Source of the DNA: Gemmataceae bacterium
Lineage (GTDB): Bacteria; Planctomycetota; Planctomycetia; Gemmatales; Gemmataceae
NCBI GenBank assembly: GCA_020847555.1
Contig: JADLBT010000031.1
Coordinates: 1 to 7,329, forward strand
DNA length: 7,329 nt
Direction: 5' to 3'
Positions 1-5,657 of this stretch are shown piece after piece. How positions within the stretch are numbered: position 1 is the first letter of the stretch; each line of letters begins with the position of its first letter. The notes beneath the pieces are model-generated. The model worked only from the letters and a program-made list of their open reading frames with translations. It did not search any database and was not told the DNA's origin. Position numbers and translations under genes: made by a program.

Positions 1-948
1 CGGGTCGCCTTCAACCGCCGATACATCATGGCCCCAGGCGCCCGCGTGCCGACCCCGTTCCCTGACGGCAGGGACCAGGTCCAGACCAACCCCACGCCCG
101 GGGACAGGCAGATCGTTCGCCCGGCCGGACCGACCGACCCCGACGTACCCGTCCTCGCCGTCCAGAAGGCCGCCCGGCCCGACGGCCAGCCGCTCGCCGT
201 CTACGCCAGCTACGCCCTCCACTACGTCGGCGCCAACCCGCCGACCGACGTTTCGGCGGACTACTTCGGCGTCGTCGCGGACCTGCTCCACGACCGGACC
301 GGCGGTCCGCGCCGCGACCCGCGCCAGCCGTTCGTCGGCATGCTGGCCAACGGCTGCTTCGGCGACGTCAACGCTGTCGATGTCAGCCGGCCGCTGCGCC
401 AGCCCCACGAGTACCACCGCATGCACGCCGTCGGGGAAACGGTCGCCAACGCGATCCACGACGCCTGGCGCACCGTCCGCTACCACACCTGGGTGCCGCT
501 GGCGGTCCAGGAAACGACCCTCGACCTGGCGGTTCGGCAGCCGTCGAAGGCCGAGGTGGCCCAGGCGCGCGAGGTGCTCCAGCGGGCGCCGCAGGGTCCG
601 CTGCGCGACCTCGACACGATCTACGCGCGGGAGACGGTGCAGCTCGCCGAGTGGCCGGCCCGATTCCGCACCCCGGTCCAGGCGCTGCGTGTCGGCGACC
701 TCGCCATCGTTGCGCTGCCCGGCGAGCCGTTCTGCCAGCTCGGGCTGAACCTCAAGGGCAAGAGCCCGTTCAAGGCCACGCTGCTGGTCGGCATGGCGAA
801 CGACTACGCCGGCTACCTTCCGACGGAGGAGCAGCACGCCCTCGGCGGCTACGAGACGTGGCGCGCGAAGTCGAGCTTCCTGGAGGTGAAGGCGGCCGCC
901 CAGATCCAGAGCGCCGCCCTCGGCCTGCTGGCGAAACTTGCGAAGTGA
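1..948 (+). CDS. Neutral/alkaline ceramidase-like protein, C-terminal part (5' end outside window)
   Basis: The reading frame is open from base 1, with no stop before the in-frame ATG at 28. The residues before that ATG (RVAFNRRYI) already look like family sequence, so the gene starts upstream and 28 is not its start. The protein resembles the neutral/alkaline non-lysosomal ceramidase family (PF04734) in its short planctomycete version. Counting from the first visible codon, likely zinc-site residues by family analogy are His74 (YALHYVG), Glu242 (LPGEPF) and Tyr269 (NDYAGY). A further zinc histidine known in the family should lie in the missing N-terminal part. The nucleophile motif GDVSPN of characterised ceramidases reads GDVNAV here, with Asn124 in place of serine, so ordinary ceramidase activity is doubtful. 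The usual role is amide hydrolysis of ceramide; the true substrate here is unknown. The stop is TGA at 946-948, and the sulfatase gene follows 39 bases later on the same strand. Family assignment is fairly sure, function is not. Confidence 0.85.
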   Translation, partial: RVAFNRRYIMAPGARVPTPFPDGRDQVQTNPTPGDRQIVRPAGPTDPDVPVLAVQKAARPDGQPLAVYASYALHYVGANPPTDVSADYFGVVADLLHDRTGGPRRDPRQPFVGMLANGCFGDVNAVDVSRPLRQPHEYHRMHAVGETVANAIHDAWRTVRYHTWVPLAVQETTLDLAVRQPSKAEVAQAREVLQRAPQGPLRDLDTIYARETVQLAEWPARFRTPVQALRVGDLAIVALPGEPFCQLGLNLKGKSPFKATLLVGMANDYAGYLPTEEQHALGGYETWRAKSSFLEVKAAAQIQSAALGLLAKLAK

Positions 949-973
949 CGGCTACCGAAAGACCCGCGACCAC

Positions 974-978
974 GGAGG
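974..978 (+). promoter_or_regulatory. Ribosome binding site of the sulfatase gene
   Basis: GGAGG lies nine bases before the ATG at 988. It fixes that start, and the encoded signal peptide agrees with it. Confidence 0.75.
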
Positions 979-987
979 CACTGCCCC

Positions 988-2337
988 ATGCGACCGCACT
1001 GCACGACGACCCTGGCAGCTGTCCTGTGTGCCCTCACCGCCCTGTGCCCTTTGGCATCCGCCGCCGGCACGCCCAGGAAGCCGCACATCGTGATCGTCCT
1101 TGCCGACGACCTCGGGCCGGGGGACATCGGCTGCTATGGCAGGGAGGTCGCACGCACCCCGAACCTGGACCGCCTGGCGAAGGGCGGCACGCGGTTCACG
1201 CAGTACTACGCCGCCTCGCCGATCTGCTCGCCGTCGCGGGCCGGCCTGCTGACCGGCTGCGTGCCGGCGCGGGGGAAGATCACCAGCTTCCTCCAGACCC
1301 GCGCCGGCACCCGCGGCTGCGCGCAGGCCGACTTCCTGGATCCGCAGGCGCCGTCGCTGGCCCGGATCCTGCGGCTCCTCGGCTACCGCACGGCCCACAT
1401 CGGCAAGTGGCATCTCGGCGGCGGGCGCGACGTGCGCAACGCCCCAAAGTTCGCAGCCTACGGGTACGATGAGCACGCCGGCACCTGGGAGAGCCCGGAG
1501 CCCCATCCAGACATCACCGCGACCGACTGGATCTGGTCCGCCAAGGACAAAGTGAAGCGATGGGACCGGACGGCGTTCTTCGTCGAGCGCACGCTCGACT
1601 TCCTCCGCCGCAACAAGGACCGCCCGTGCTTCGTGAATCTCTGGCTCGACGACCCGCACACGCCGTGGGTGCCGTCGGCGGCCGCGAAAAAGGGCAACAC
1701 CAGGGCGAACCTGCGGGGAGTCATGGAGGAGGTCGATCGGCAAATCGGCCAGCTGCTGAAGGGGCTGAAGGTGCTCGGCATCGAGAACAACACCCTGGTG
1801 ATCTTCCTCAGCGACAACGGCCCGCTGCCGACGTTCGGCGGGGCGCGGACCGTCGGCCTGCGCGGCAGCAAGCTGAGCCTGTACGAGGGCGGCCTGCGCC
1901 TGCCCTGCATCATCCACTGGTCAGGGGTGGTTCCCGCCGGCCGGACCGACGCGACGACGGTACTGAGCGCGACCGACTTCGTACCGACCCTGGCGGCGCT
2001 GACGGGGGCGAAGCTCCCGGCGGGCGTGAAGTTCGACGGGGAGGACCGCGGGCAGGCACTGCGGGGGAAGCCCCTGAAGGAGCGGCACCGGCCGCTGTTC
2101 TGGGAATACGGCCGCAACGAGAAGTACTTCAAGTATCCGCCCGAGAAGGACCGTAGCCCCAACCTGGCGATGCGCGACGGCAGCTGGAAGCTCCTCGTCA
2201 ACGCCGACGGCTCGCGGACGGAACTTTACGACCTGGCCGCCGACCCGCGGGAGTCGAAGAACCTGGCCGCTGCGGAACCCGAACGGGCGCTGCGGATGCG
2301 GAAGGCGCTGCTCACCTGGCGCAAGTCCCTCCCCTGA
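988..2337 (+). CDS. Exported type I (formylglycine-dependent) sulfatase
   Basis: This complete 449-residue protein belongs to the alkaline-phosphatase-superfamily sulfatases (S1 type), which hydrolyse sulfate esters. An N-terminal signal peptide with a hydrophobic core and an ASA-A cleavage site near residue 25 predicts export. The sulfatase signature CSPSRAGLLTG starts at Cys80, the residue normally oxidised to formylglycine by a maturase encoded elsewhere. Other family residues are visible: metal-binding Asp40-Asp41 (LADDLG), Lys140 and His142 (GKWHLGG), His224 (DDPHTPW), Asp276-Asn277 (SDNG) and Lys295 (RGSKLSLYEGG). The C-terminal subdomain ends with the typical ELYDLAADPRESKNLA stretch, so the length and domain order look whole. 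A good Shine-Dalgarno lies nine bases before ATG 988. Co-transcription with the upstream ceramidase-like gene is likely. The substrate, probably a sulfated polysaccharide or other sulfate ester, cannot be told from the sequence. Confidence 0.95.
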   Translation: MRPHCTTTLAAVLCALTALCPLASAAGTPRKPHIVIVLADDLGPGDIGCYGREVARTPNLDRLAKGGTRFTQYYAASPICSPSRAGLLTGCVPARGKITSFLQTRAGTRGCAQADFLDPQAPSLARILRLLGYRTAHIGKWHLGGGRDVRNAPKFAAYGYDEHAGTWESPEPHPDITATDWIWSAKDKVKRWDRTAFFVERTLDFLRRNKDRPCFVNLWLDDPHTPWVPSAAAKKGNTRANLRGVMEEVDRQIGQLLKGLKVLGIENNTLVIFLSDNGPLPTFGGARTVGLRGSKLSLYEGGLRLPCIIHWSGVVPAGRTDATTVLSATDFVPTLAALTGAKLPAGVKFDGEDRGQALRGKPLKERHRPLFWEYGRNEKYFKYPPEKDRSPNLAMRDGSWKLLVNADGSRTELYDLAADPRESKNLAAAEPERALRMRKALLTWRKSLP

Positions 2338-2393
2338 TCGAGAGGAAGATGGTTTGCGAGAGAGCGGGGAAAGCCCGCGAGGCCATTCCATCC

Positions 2394-2448
2394 GAGCCCG
2401 AAGTGTAAGCGGGGGACAGGGCTTCTTCCTCGCTGACGCTGCGGGCTC
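2394..2448. repeat. Imperfect hairpin in the convergent spacer, possible bidirectional terminator or dispersed repeat
   Basis: The left arm begins GAGCCCGAAGTGTAAGCG at 2394. The right arm (2427-2448) reads, on the other strand, GAGCCCGCAGCGTCAGCG and on. About 17 of 22 positions are Watson-Crick pairs and most of the rest are G-U wobbles; the loop is about ten bases. The element lies between the convergent sulfatase gene and the 2473-2922 gene, where it could end transcription from both sides. No T-run follows it, so it is not a textbook intrinsic terminator. A smaller hairpin, GCGGG (2364-2368) with CCCGC (2374-2378), lies just before it. From memory, arms resembling AGCCCGAAGCGTAAGCG recur between genes in Gemmata-type genomes; only a genome search can confirm this. 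Confidence 0.6.
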
Positions 2449-2472
2449 AGACAGGAGTTCGGTTCGCCAGGA

Positions 2473-2922
2473 TTACGCGCCCGGCAGCTTGCCGGCCTCG
2501 ATCAGCAGGACGCCAGCCTCGCAGCGAATCCCCGTCAGATTCAGCCGCGCCGGCACGCCCTCCCTTGCCAGCAACCGCTCGACGTCCACCTCAATGGTGT
2601 CCCGGTCCACGCCGAGCCACTCCTCCGTCTTCGCGGTCGAGGCGATCGCCCCCATTACCAGGCTCTTCAGGACGCCCATCGGCATCCCGAGGGTGCGCAG
2701 GCGCGAAAGGCGGGCGAGCACTTTCCCGCCGCGCACGGTCAGCTCCCAGAGCGTCTCGAACGAGACGGTGACGAGCAGTGGGTACTCGCCCTTGATGACG
2801 AGGCCCTCCTCCGTGATCAGGAAGCGGAGTTCCTCGATGGGTATCTCTCCTGGCAGGTGCCGAGATACCAGGGCGTTGAGGGATTGTTCGCTGAGGGCGG
2901 CCCGGAGCGCGAGAATTTCCAT
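2473..2922 (-). CDS. Small conserved-type protein, possibly TULIP/DUF2993-like
   Basis: This 149-residue protein has no signal peptide and no membrane segment, so it should stay in the cytoplasm. Its start is well supported: ATG at 2922-2920 is preceded eight bases upstream by AGGAA (complement of 2931-2935). The middle alternates short beta-like stretches (LRFLITEEGLVIKGEY, PLLVTVSFETLWELTVRGG) with a hydrophobic, possibly helical segment (residues 79-94, GMPMGVLKSLVMGAIA). The C-terminal part (ARLNLTGIRCEAGVLLIEAG) again looks like beta strand. This order resembles the DUF2993/LmeA group of tubular lipid-binding (TULIP) proteins, but the match is by eye and weak, so a lipid-binding role is only a guess. 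The gene is downstream of the multi-helix-turn-helix gene on the same strand, 138 bases away. It may share that transcript or use its own promoter in the GTAC-rich spacer. The CDS is likely real; its function is unknown. Confidence 0.78.
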   Translation of the reverse strand: MEILALRAALSEQSLNALVSRHLPGEIPIEELRFLITEEGLVIKGEYPLLVTVSFETLWELTVRGGKVLARLSRLRTLGMPMGVLKSLVMGAIASTAKTEEWLGVDRDTIEVDVERLLAREGVPARLNLTGIRCEAGVLLIEAGKLPGA

Positions 2923-2930
2923 GACGCAAC

Positions 2931-2935
2931 TTCCT
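2931..2935 (-). promoter_or_regulatory. Ribosome binding site of the 2473-2922 gene
   Basis: Read on the minus strand, AGGAA sits eight bases before the ATG at 2922. It decides the start of this short gene. Confidence 0.65.
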
Positions 2936-2986
2936 GTGCGATCGGCAGCCTACCTGTCCCGGAGAAGGCGGTGTCGGCGTCGGCGG

Positions 2987-3019
2987 GTACGTGTACCTGA
3001 TGTACGAAACAGGTGTACG
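2987..3019. promoter_or_regulatory. Dyad with four GTAC tetramers, candidate operator
   Basis: GTAC occurs at 2987, 2993, 3002 and 3015. Arms CGTGTACCTG (2990-2999) and CAGGTGTACG (3010-3019) form an inverted repeat matching at 8 of 10 positions around a ten-base centre. The related TACCTG also occurs at 2951-2956. The cluster lies 65-100 bases upstream of the minus-strand ATG at 2922, a sensible place for control of that gene, and directly downstream of a gene for a probable DNA-binding protein. No convincing -35/-10 pair was found beside it. The operator role is inference. Confidence 0.35.
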
Positions 3020-3025
3020 CGCGGC

Positions 3026-3050
3026 GACGGCGCGGAAGGGACGCGCCGGC
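3026..3050 (-). terminator. GC-rich hairpin after the multi-helix-turn-helix gene, weak terminator candidate
   Basis: CGGCGCG (3028-3034) pairs with CGCGCCG (3042-3048) around a seven-base loop, and one further G-C pair follows after a mismatch. On the minus strand it begins about ten bases after the stop codon at 3061-3063. There is no U-rich tail, so it may only slow or partly end transcription before the next gene. GC-rich DNA makes such hairpins common by chance. Confidence 0.3.
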
Positions 3051-3060
3051 AGCGCGGCCC

Positions 3061-4881
3061 TCACGTGGCCCCGTTGCGCCGGTCCGGCCTGCGCGCCTTG
3101 CGGCGCGCTTCGGCGGTGGACCACAGCGCCCGGATTTCCTTCCAGCGCTCGGACTCGGGCGCCACGCCGATGACGCGCAGCAACCGTTCGACGTGGAACC
3201 ACCGGATCGGCTCGTCGCGGTCGAGGCGCTGGAACTCGCGGATCAGCACCGAGTAGTTGAACCCGAGACGCGGGCTCAGGTCGCGCAGCGTCGTCGCCAC
3301 CTCCCCGATCAGCAGGCGCAGTTCGACCCCCAGCGGGGACGGGAAGTGCCGCTGGAGGCGGCTCCGGTAGCACTCGTCCCAGTCGCGCCGGACGGCCTCG
3401 AGGTCGGCCACCTCGCACGCCTGCGCGATCCGCGCCACGACCGGCCACGCCGGTACGTCCAGACCCTGCGCCACCGCCCGCAGCCGCCCGGCCCAGAGCC
3501 CGGTCACGCCGGCCTGCCGGAGCAGCCGGCCGAGCGGCAGGATGCCCCCCTCACGCTGCGCCAGCAAGACGATCATCTCGCGCACCGTCTGCGGCGACCG
3601 CCAGGCCTGCTGTGCCGCCTCCCGCGACGCCCGCTGCCGAAGCAGATCCTCCACCCGGCGCTGGCCGGCCCGGTGCAGGGCATCGGCGATGCGCTGCAGA
3701 GCGGTCGGCTGCAGGACCGTGACGCCGCGCTCGATCTTCTGGTATTCGAGGCTGGTGTACCCCAGGATCGCCTCGACGTGGCGCAGCCCGAACCCGTACA
3801 TCTCGCGCACGAGACGCAGGTCGGTGCGCGTCTCCGGTCGGCGGCGCTGGTGGAAGTGGCTGCGCCGCTCGCACCACAGCCGCAGCAGTCGATCGCGCTC
3901 GGCCGGCTTGCCGGCGAGGAGTGCCGCCAGCCCAGCCGGGTAGGCCTGGGCCGAGTATAGCCCGTCCTCCTCGATGTGCTTGATGATCCGGGCCGGCTTC
4001 TTGCCGCCGACGCCAAACAGGTCCGCCAGGTCGCGCCGGTCGATTCCCTGACGCTCGCGCAGCCGCTTCAGCTGACCGCCAAAGCCATCGCCGTTCTGCA
4101 CCTGCTGCTCGGCCCGGTTCCCCTCCCACAACCGCTGTACAGCCCGATACTCCGCGTCGTCCCTGCACAGCCGGCGGGCGGCGTCCGCGACCTCGCCCCA
4201 GGCCGGCAGCTCCAGGTAGCGCAGGCGGCGGAAGGCGGTCGTGCTCACCCCGAGGCGCAGCAGGTGCCCTTCGGTGTGGCCGGACCGGGCGCACAGGACG
4301 CACAACTCCGCCCACGCCTCCGGGAGGCCGCGGTCGAGGAACCGCTGCCGGGTCGCCTCGTGCCACAGTTGCTCCGCCCGGGTGCTGTCCTCCCCGGCTG
4401 CCCTGCACAGCCGCCGGAGCAGGTCGAGGGGCAAGGGGAAGTTGCCCCGGCGGTACTCCCACAGGGTGGTGGCGCTGATGCCGACGCGCCGGGCCAGCTC
4501 GCGCGACGAGCCGGCGCGCAGCTCCAGCCGGCCGAGGAACTCCTCGAGCGTGTCGCCGGCGCCGGCGTACAGGCGGCGCAGTTCCTCCAGGTCGGGGGCG
4601 TCGATGCCGCGCTGTTCGCAGAACGCGAGGAACTGCTGCAGGGTCTGGCGACTCGGGACGTGGATGCCCAGCTCCAGGTCGCGCAGGGCGCCGCGGCTGA
4701 TACCCGACAGGCGGGCGCACTCCAGGCGCGTCAGCCCCAGAACCTCGGCCCGGAGGCGCACGACCAGGCGGACCAACGGGGGAGCGCTCAGGGCGCGGGC
4801 GAGGGAGCGCTGGCGCAGATGGGCGTTACGGAGGGCGTGGCCGGTGAGACGGTCGGCGAGGTTGCTCGAGTCCGGCGGCAT
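3061..4881 (-). CDS. Protein of seven tandem XRE-type helix-turn-helix units
   Basis: The protein is 606 residues if it starts at ATG 4881. It reads as a string of seven related units, each with a short helix, a helix-turn-helix and a trailing helix. The turn glycine before each recognition helix lies at residues 60 (GISRGAL), 134 (GISATTL), 211 (GVSTTAF), 290 (GVGGKKP), 374 (GYTSLEY), 458 (GVTGLWA) and 540 (GFNYSVL), a spacing of 74-84 residues. Most units end in a helix with a repeated LW-like motif (EQLWHEA, QRLWEGN, LRLWCER, RRDWDEC, RALWSTA). Unit 1 is closest to the XRE/Cro family (LELGIHVPS); units 3 and 4 are more diverged. No enzyme, sensor, membrane or signal segment is visible, so cytoplasmic DNA or nucleoid binding is the natural guess. 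An in-frame GTG at 5007 would add 42 Pro/Arg/Gly-rich residues. Their codons have clearly lower third-position GC (16 of 42 end in A or T), so the ATG is preferred, although its ribosome site is weak. The exact role is unknown. Confidence 0.85.
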   Translation of the reverse strand: MPPDSSNLADRLTGHALRNAHLRQRSLARALSAPPLVRLVVRLRAEVLGLTRLECARLSGISRGALRDLELGIHVPSRQTLQQFLAFCEQRGIDAPDLEELRRLYAGAGDTLEEFLGRLELRAGSSRELARRVGISATTLWEYRRGNFPLPLDLLRRLCRAAGEDSTRAEQLWHEATRQRFLDRGLPEAWAELCVLCARSGHTEGHLLRLGVSTTAFRRLRYLELPAWGEVADAARRLCRDDAEYRAVQRLWEGNRAEQQVQNGDGFGGQLKRLRERQGIDRRDLADLFGVGGKKPARIIKHIEEDGLYSAQAYPAGLAALLAGKPAERDRLLRLWCERRSHFHQRRRPETRTDLRLVREMYGFGLRHVEAILGYTSLEYQKIERGVTVLQPTALQRIADALHRAGQRRVEDLLRQRASREAAQQAWRSPQTVREMIVLLAQREGGILPLGRLLRQAGVTGLWAGRLRAVAQGLDVPAWPVVARIAQACEVADLEAVRRDWDECYRSRLQRHFPSPLGVELRLLIGEVATTLRDLSPRLGFNYSVLIREFQRLDRDEPIRWFHVERLLRVIGVAPESERWKEIRALWSTAEARRKARRPDRRNGAT

Positions 4882-5079
4882 GGGTCGCTCTCGGCGGGCT
4901 CTTGTGGGTGGATCCAGGGCAGGGGAGCCCAGGCCGTCGCCAACGGGTGGGGTAGCCCGGGGTGGTCGTCCGGTGGGGTCGGCGCCGCCAGGGGCAGCAT
5001 CGGCCACAGGCTACGGACGGTCAGGTTGTTACGCAGGTGCGGCGGCAGGGCACCGCCAGCAGTGGGGGGTTGTTATTCG

Positions 5080-5107
5080 ATCATAGCCAGCACAGACGTG
5101 AATGCAA
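5080..5107 (-). promoter_or_regulatory. Sigma-70-like promoter of the multi-helix-turn-helix gene
   Basis: On the minus strand, TTGCAT (5107-5102) and TATGAT (5085-5080) are separated by 16 bases. They sit in an AT-richer island within very GC-rich DNA. Transcription would begin near 5073, giving a leader of about 190 bases to the ATG at 4881. The leader contains a small hairpin, GGCGG (5041-5045) with CCGCC (5053-5057). The hexamers match the consensus well, but no experiment supports the site. Confidence 0.5.
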
Positions 5108-5232
5108 CCAGATTCTCACACAGATTTGTCATCGGTTGAAGGCGGCCGCGCCGCGCGAACCTTGCGGCAGAGGGCAAGGGTAGGAGCAAGATGGCTCTCA
5201 AAGGGCTTTGGGACCAAACCGCTCCCCTGCCA

Positions 5233-5314
5233 GGCGTAAAGCCCACGGGTAGCGTCCCGTGGGTCAGGTCTTCGGTAACCTGGCCCACGGGGCGTGACCT
5301 GTGAGCTTTACACC
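5233..5314. repeat. 82-base long hairpin with 37-position stem and UUCG-type loop
   Basis: Bases 5233-5269 pair with 5278-5314 in one continuous register: 30 Watson-Crick pairs, 4 G-U pairs and 3 mismatches (at 5235, 5243 and 5251). The tip reads CTTCGG (5270-5275), which in RNA is the very stable C(UUCG)G tetraloop. Inside the stem the octamer CCCACGGG occurs at 5242 and 5284 and its complement CCCGTGGG at 5256, so the left part can also fold into a shorter competing hairpin (5242-5249 with 5256-5263). No protein-coding gene covers it and no T-run follows. It could be a dispersed palindromic repeat, a structured RNA or a DNA cruciform site. The sequence shows the structure; the role is open. 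Confidence 0.75.
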
Positions 5315-5317
5315 CCA

Positions 5318-5354
5318 GCTCCCTTTCCCCTGCGGGGGAACCGGAAACGGGAGC
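5318..5354. repeat. Second compound hairpin next to the long one
   Basis: GCTCCC (5318-5323) pairs with GGGAGC (5349-5354), and inside it TTCCCC (5325-5330) pairs with GGGGAA (5335-5340) around a four-base loop. An eight-base bulge (5341-5348) separates the two stems on the right side. It starts four bases after the 82-base hairpin, so the two may be parts of one structured element. The function is unknown. Confidence 0.45.
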
Positions 5355-5474
5355 CGGCAACCCGGGAGATGACTCTCTGTGTTCAGGAAGAATCGTCCGG
5401 CGCGGCCTGTGCCGCTCAGATCAATCCGGCCGTCAGTGCCCGCGGGGGCGAAAAGGGGGGTAGGTTTGCGGGCG

Positions 5475-5531
5475 CGCGGAATTCCGGACTTCGCGCTTGC
5501 GGGGACGCGGAATTTGGGTACTCTTGATAAT
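5475..5531 (+). promoter_or_regulatory. Direct-repeat element and -10-like box upstream of the DUF1549 gene
   Basis: The nonamer CGCGGAATT occurs at 5475-5483 and again at 5506-5514, 31 bases apart, about three helical turns. AATTCCG (5480-5486) and CGGAATT (5508-5514) also form an inverted repeat. GATAAT (5526-5531), one base off the -10 consensus, follows at a distance of 127-132 bases before ATG 5658. A -35 hexamer at 17 bases is not visible; the nearest TTGCGG (5497-5502) is 23 bases away. This could be a promoter with an activator or repressor site, or an alternative sigma-factor promoter. Confidence 0.35.
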
Positions 5532-5642
5532 GCCTCTGCCAAACACAACCAGCCCGTGACCCGCCCCAGATGCTTCCTGCCTCGGAGTTGCCTACCCACG
5601 GCGTCCGATTCAAGCGGCGTCGTCTGTCCTACCTGAACCGAA

Positions 5643-5648
5643 GGGGGG
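5643..5648 (+). promoter_or_regulatory. Ribosome binding site of the DUF1549 gene
   Basis: A purine run (AAGGGGGG, with the G-run at 5643-5648) lies nine bases before ATG 5658. It supports that start, which also opens a clear signal peptide. Confidence 0.55.
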
Positions 5649-5657
5649 TTCTATCGC

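Larger units (their letters stand above)
4882..5657. other. 776-base divergent spacer without a convincing gene
   Basis: This stretch lies between the minus-strand helix-turn-helix gene and the plus-strand DUF1549 gene. It holds, in order, a GC-rich leader, a minus-strand promoter, a small inverted repeat CCTTGC (5160-5165)/GCAAGG (5174-5179), the 82-base hairpin, a second hairpin, a direct-repeat promoter region and a leader of about 120 bases before ATG 5658. No RNA family such as a riboswitch or tRNA was recognised. The only short frame with a ribosome-site-like lead (5191-5304, 37 codons) runs through the hairpin and is judged not real. Confidence 0.7.

Noticed and set aside
28..30. ATG at 28 as the start of the ceramidase-like gene
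   Set aside because: The frame is open to the window edge, the residues before it fit the family, and about a hundred or more N-terminal residues of the family would otherwise be missing.
952..1917. Minus-strand open frame of 321 codons opposite the sulfatase
   Set aside because: It is the antisense of conserved sulfatase motifs, with a low-complexity product and no ribosome site.
2354..3256. Plus-strand open frame of 300 codons across the 2473-2922 gene
   Set aside because: It runs through a hairpin, a whole minus-strand gene and a spacer. The product is Ser/Arg-rich and the minus-strand gene has a proper ribosome site.
4882..5007. N-terminal extension of the helix-turn-helix protein from GTG 5007
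   Set aside because: The 42 added codons have lower third-position GC than the rest and encode Pro/Arg/Gly-rich sequence. There is no ribosome site before the GTG. It remains possible because the promoter lies upstream of it.
3976..5139. Plus-strand open frame of 387 codons opposite the helix-turn-helix gene
   Set aside because: Its product is a Gln/Ala/Gly/Leu-rich string with no domain; the minus strand has periodic helix-turn-helix sequence.
5191..5304. Small 37-codon plus-strand frame preceded by AGGAG at 5182-5186
   Set aside because: The ribosome-site spacing is only four bases, most of the frame runs through the 82-base hairpin, and the product resembles nothing known to me.
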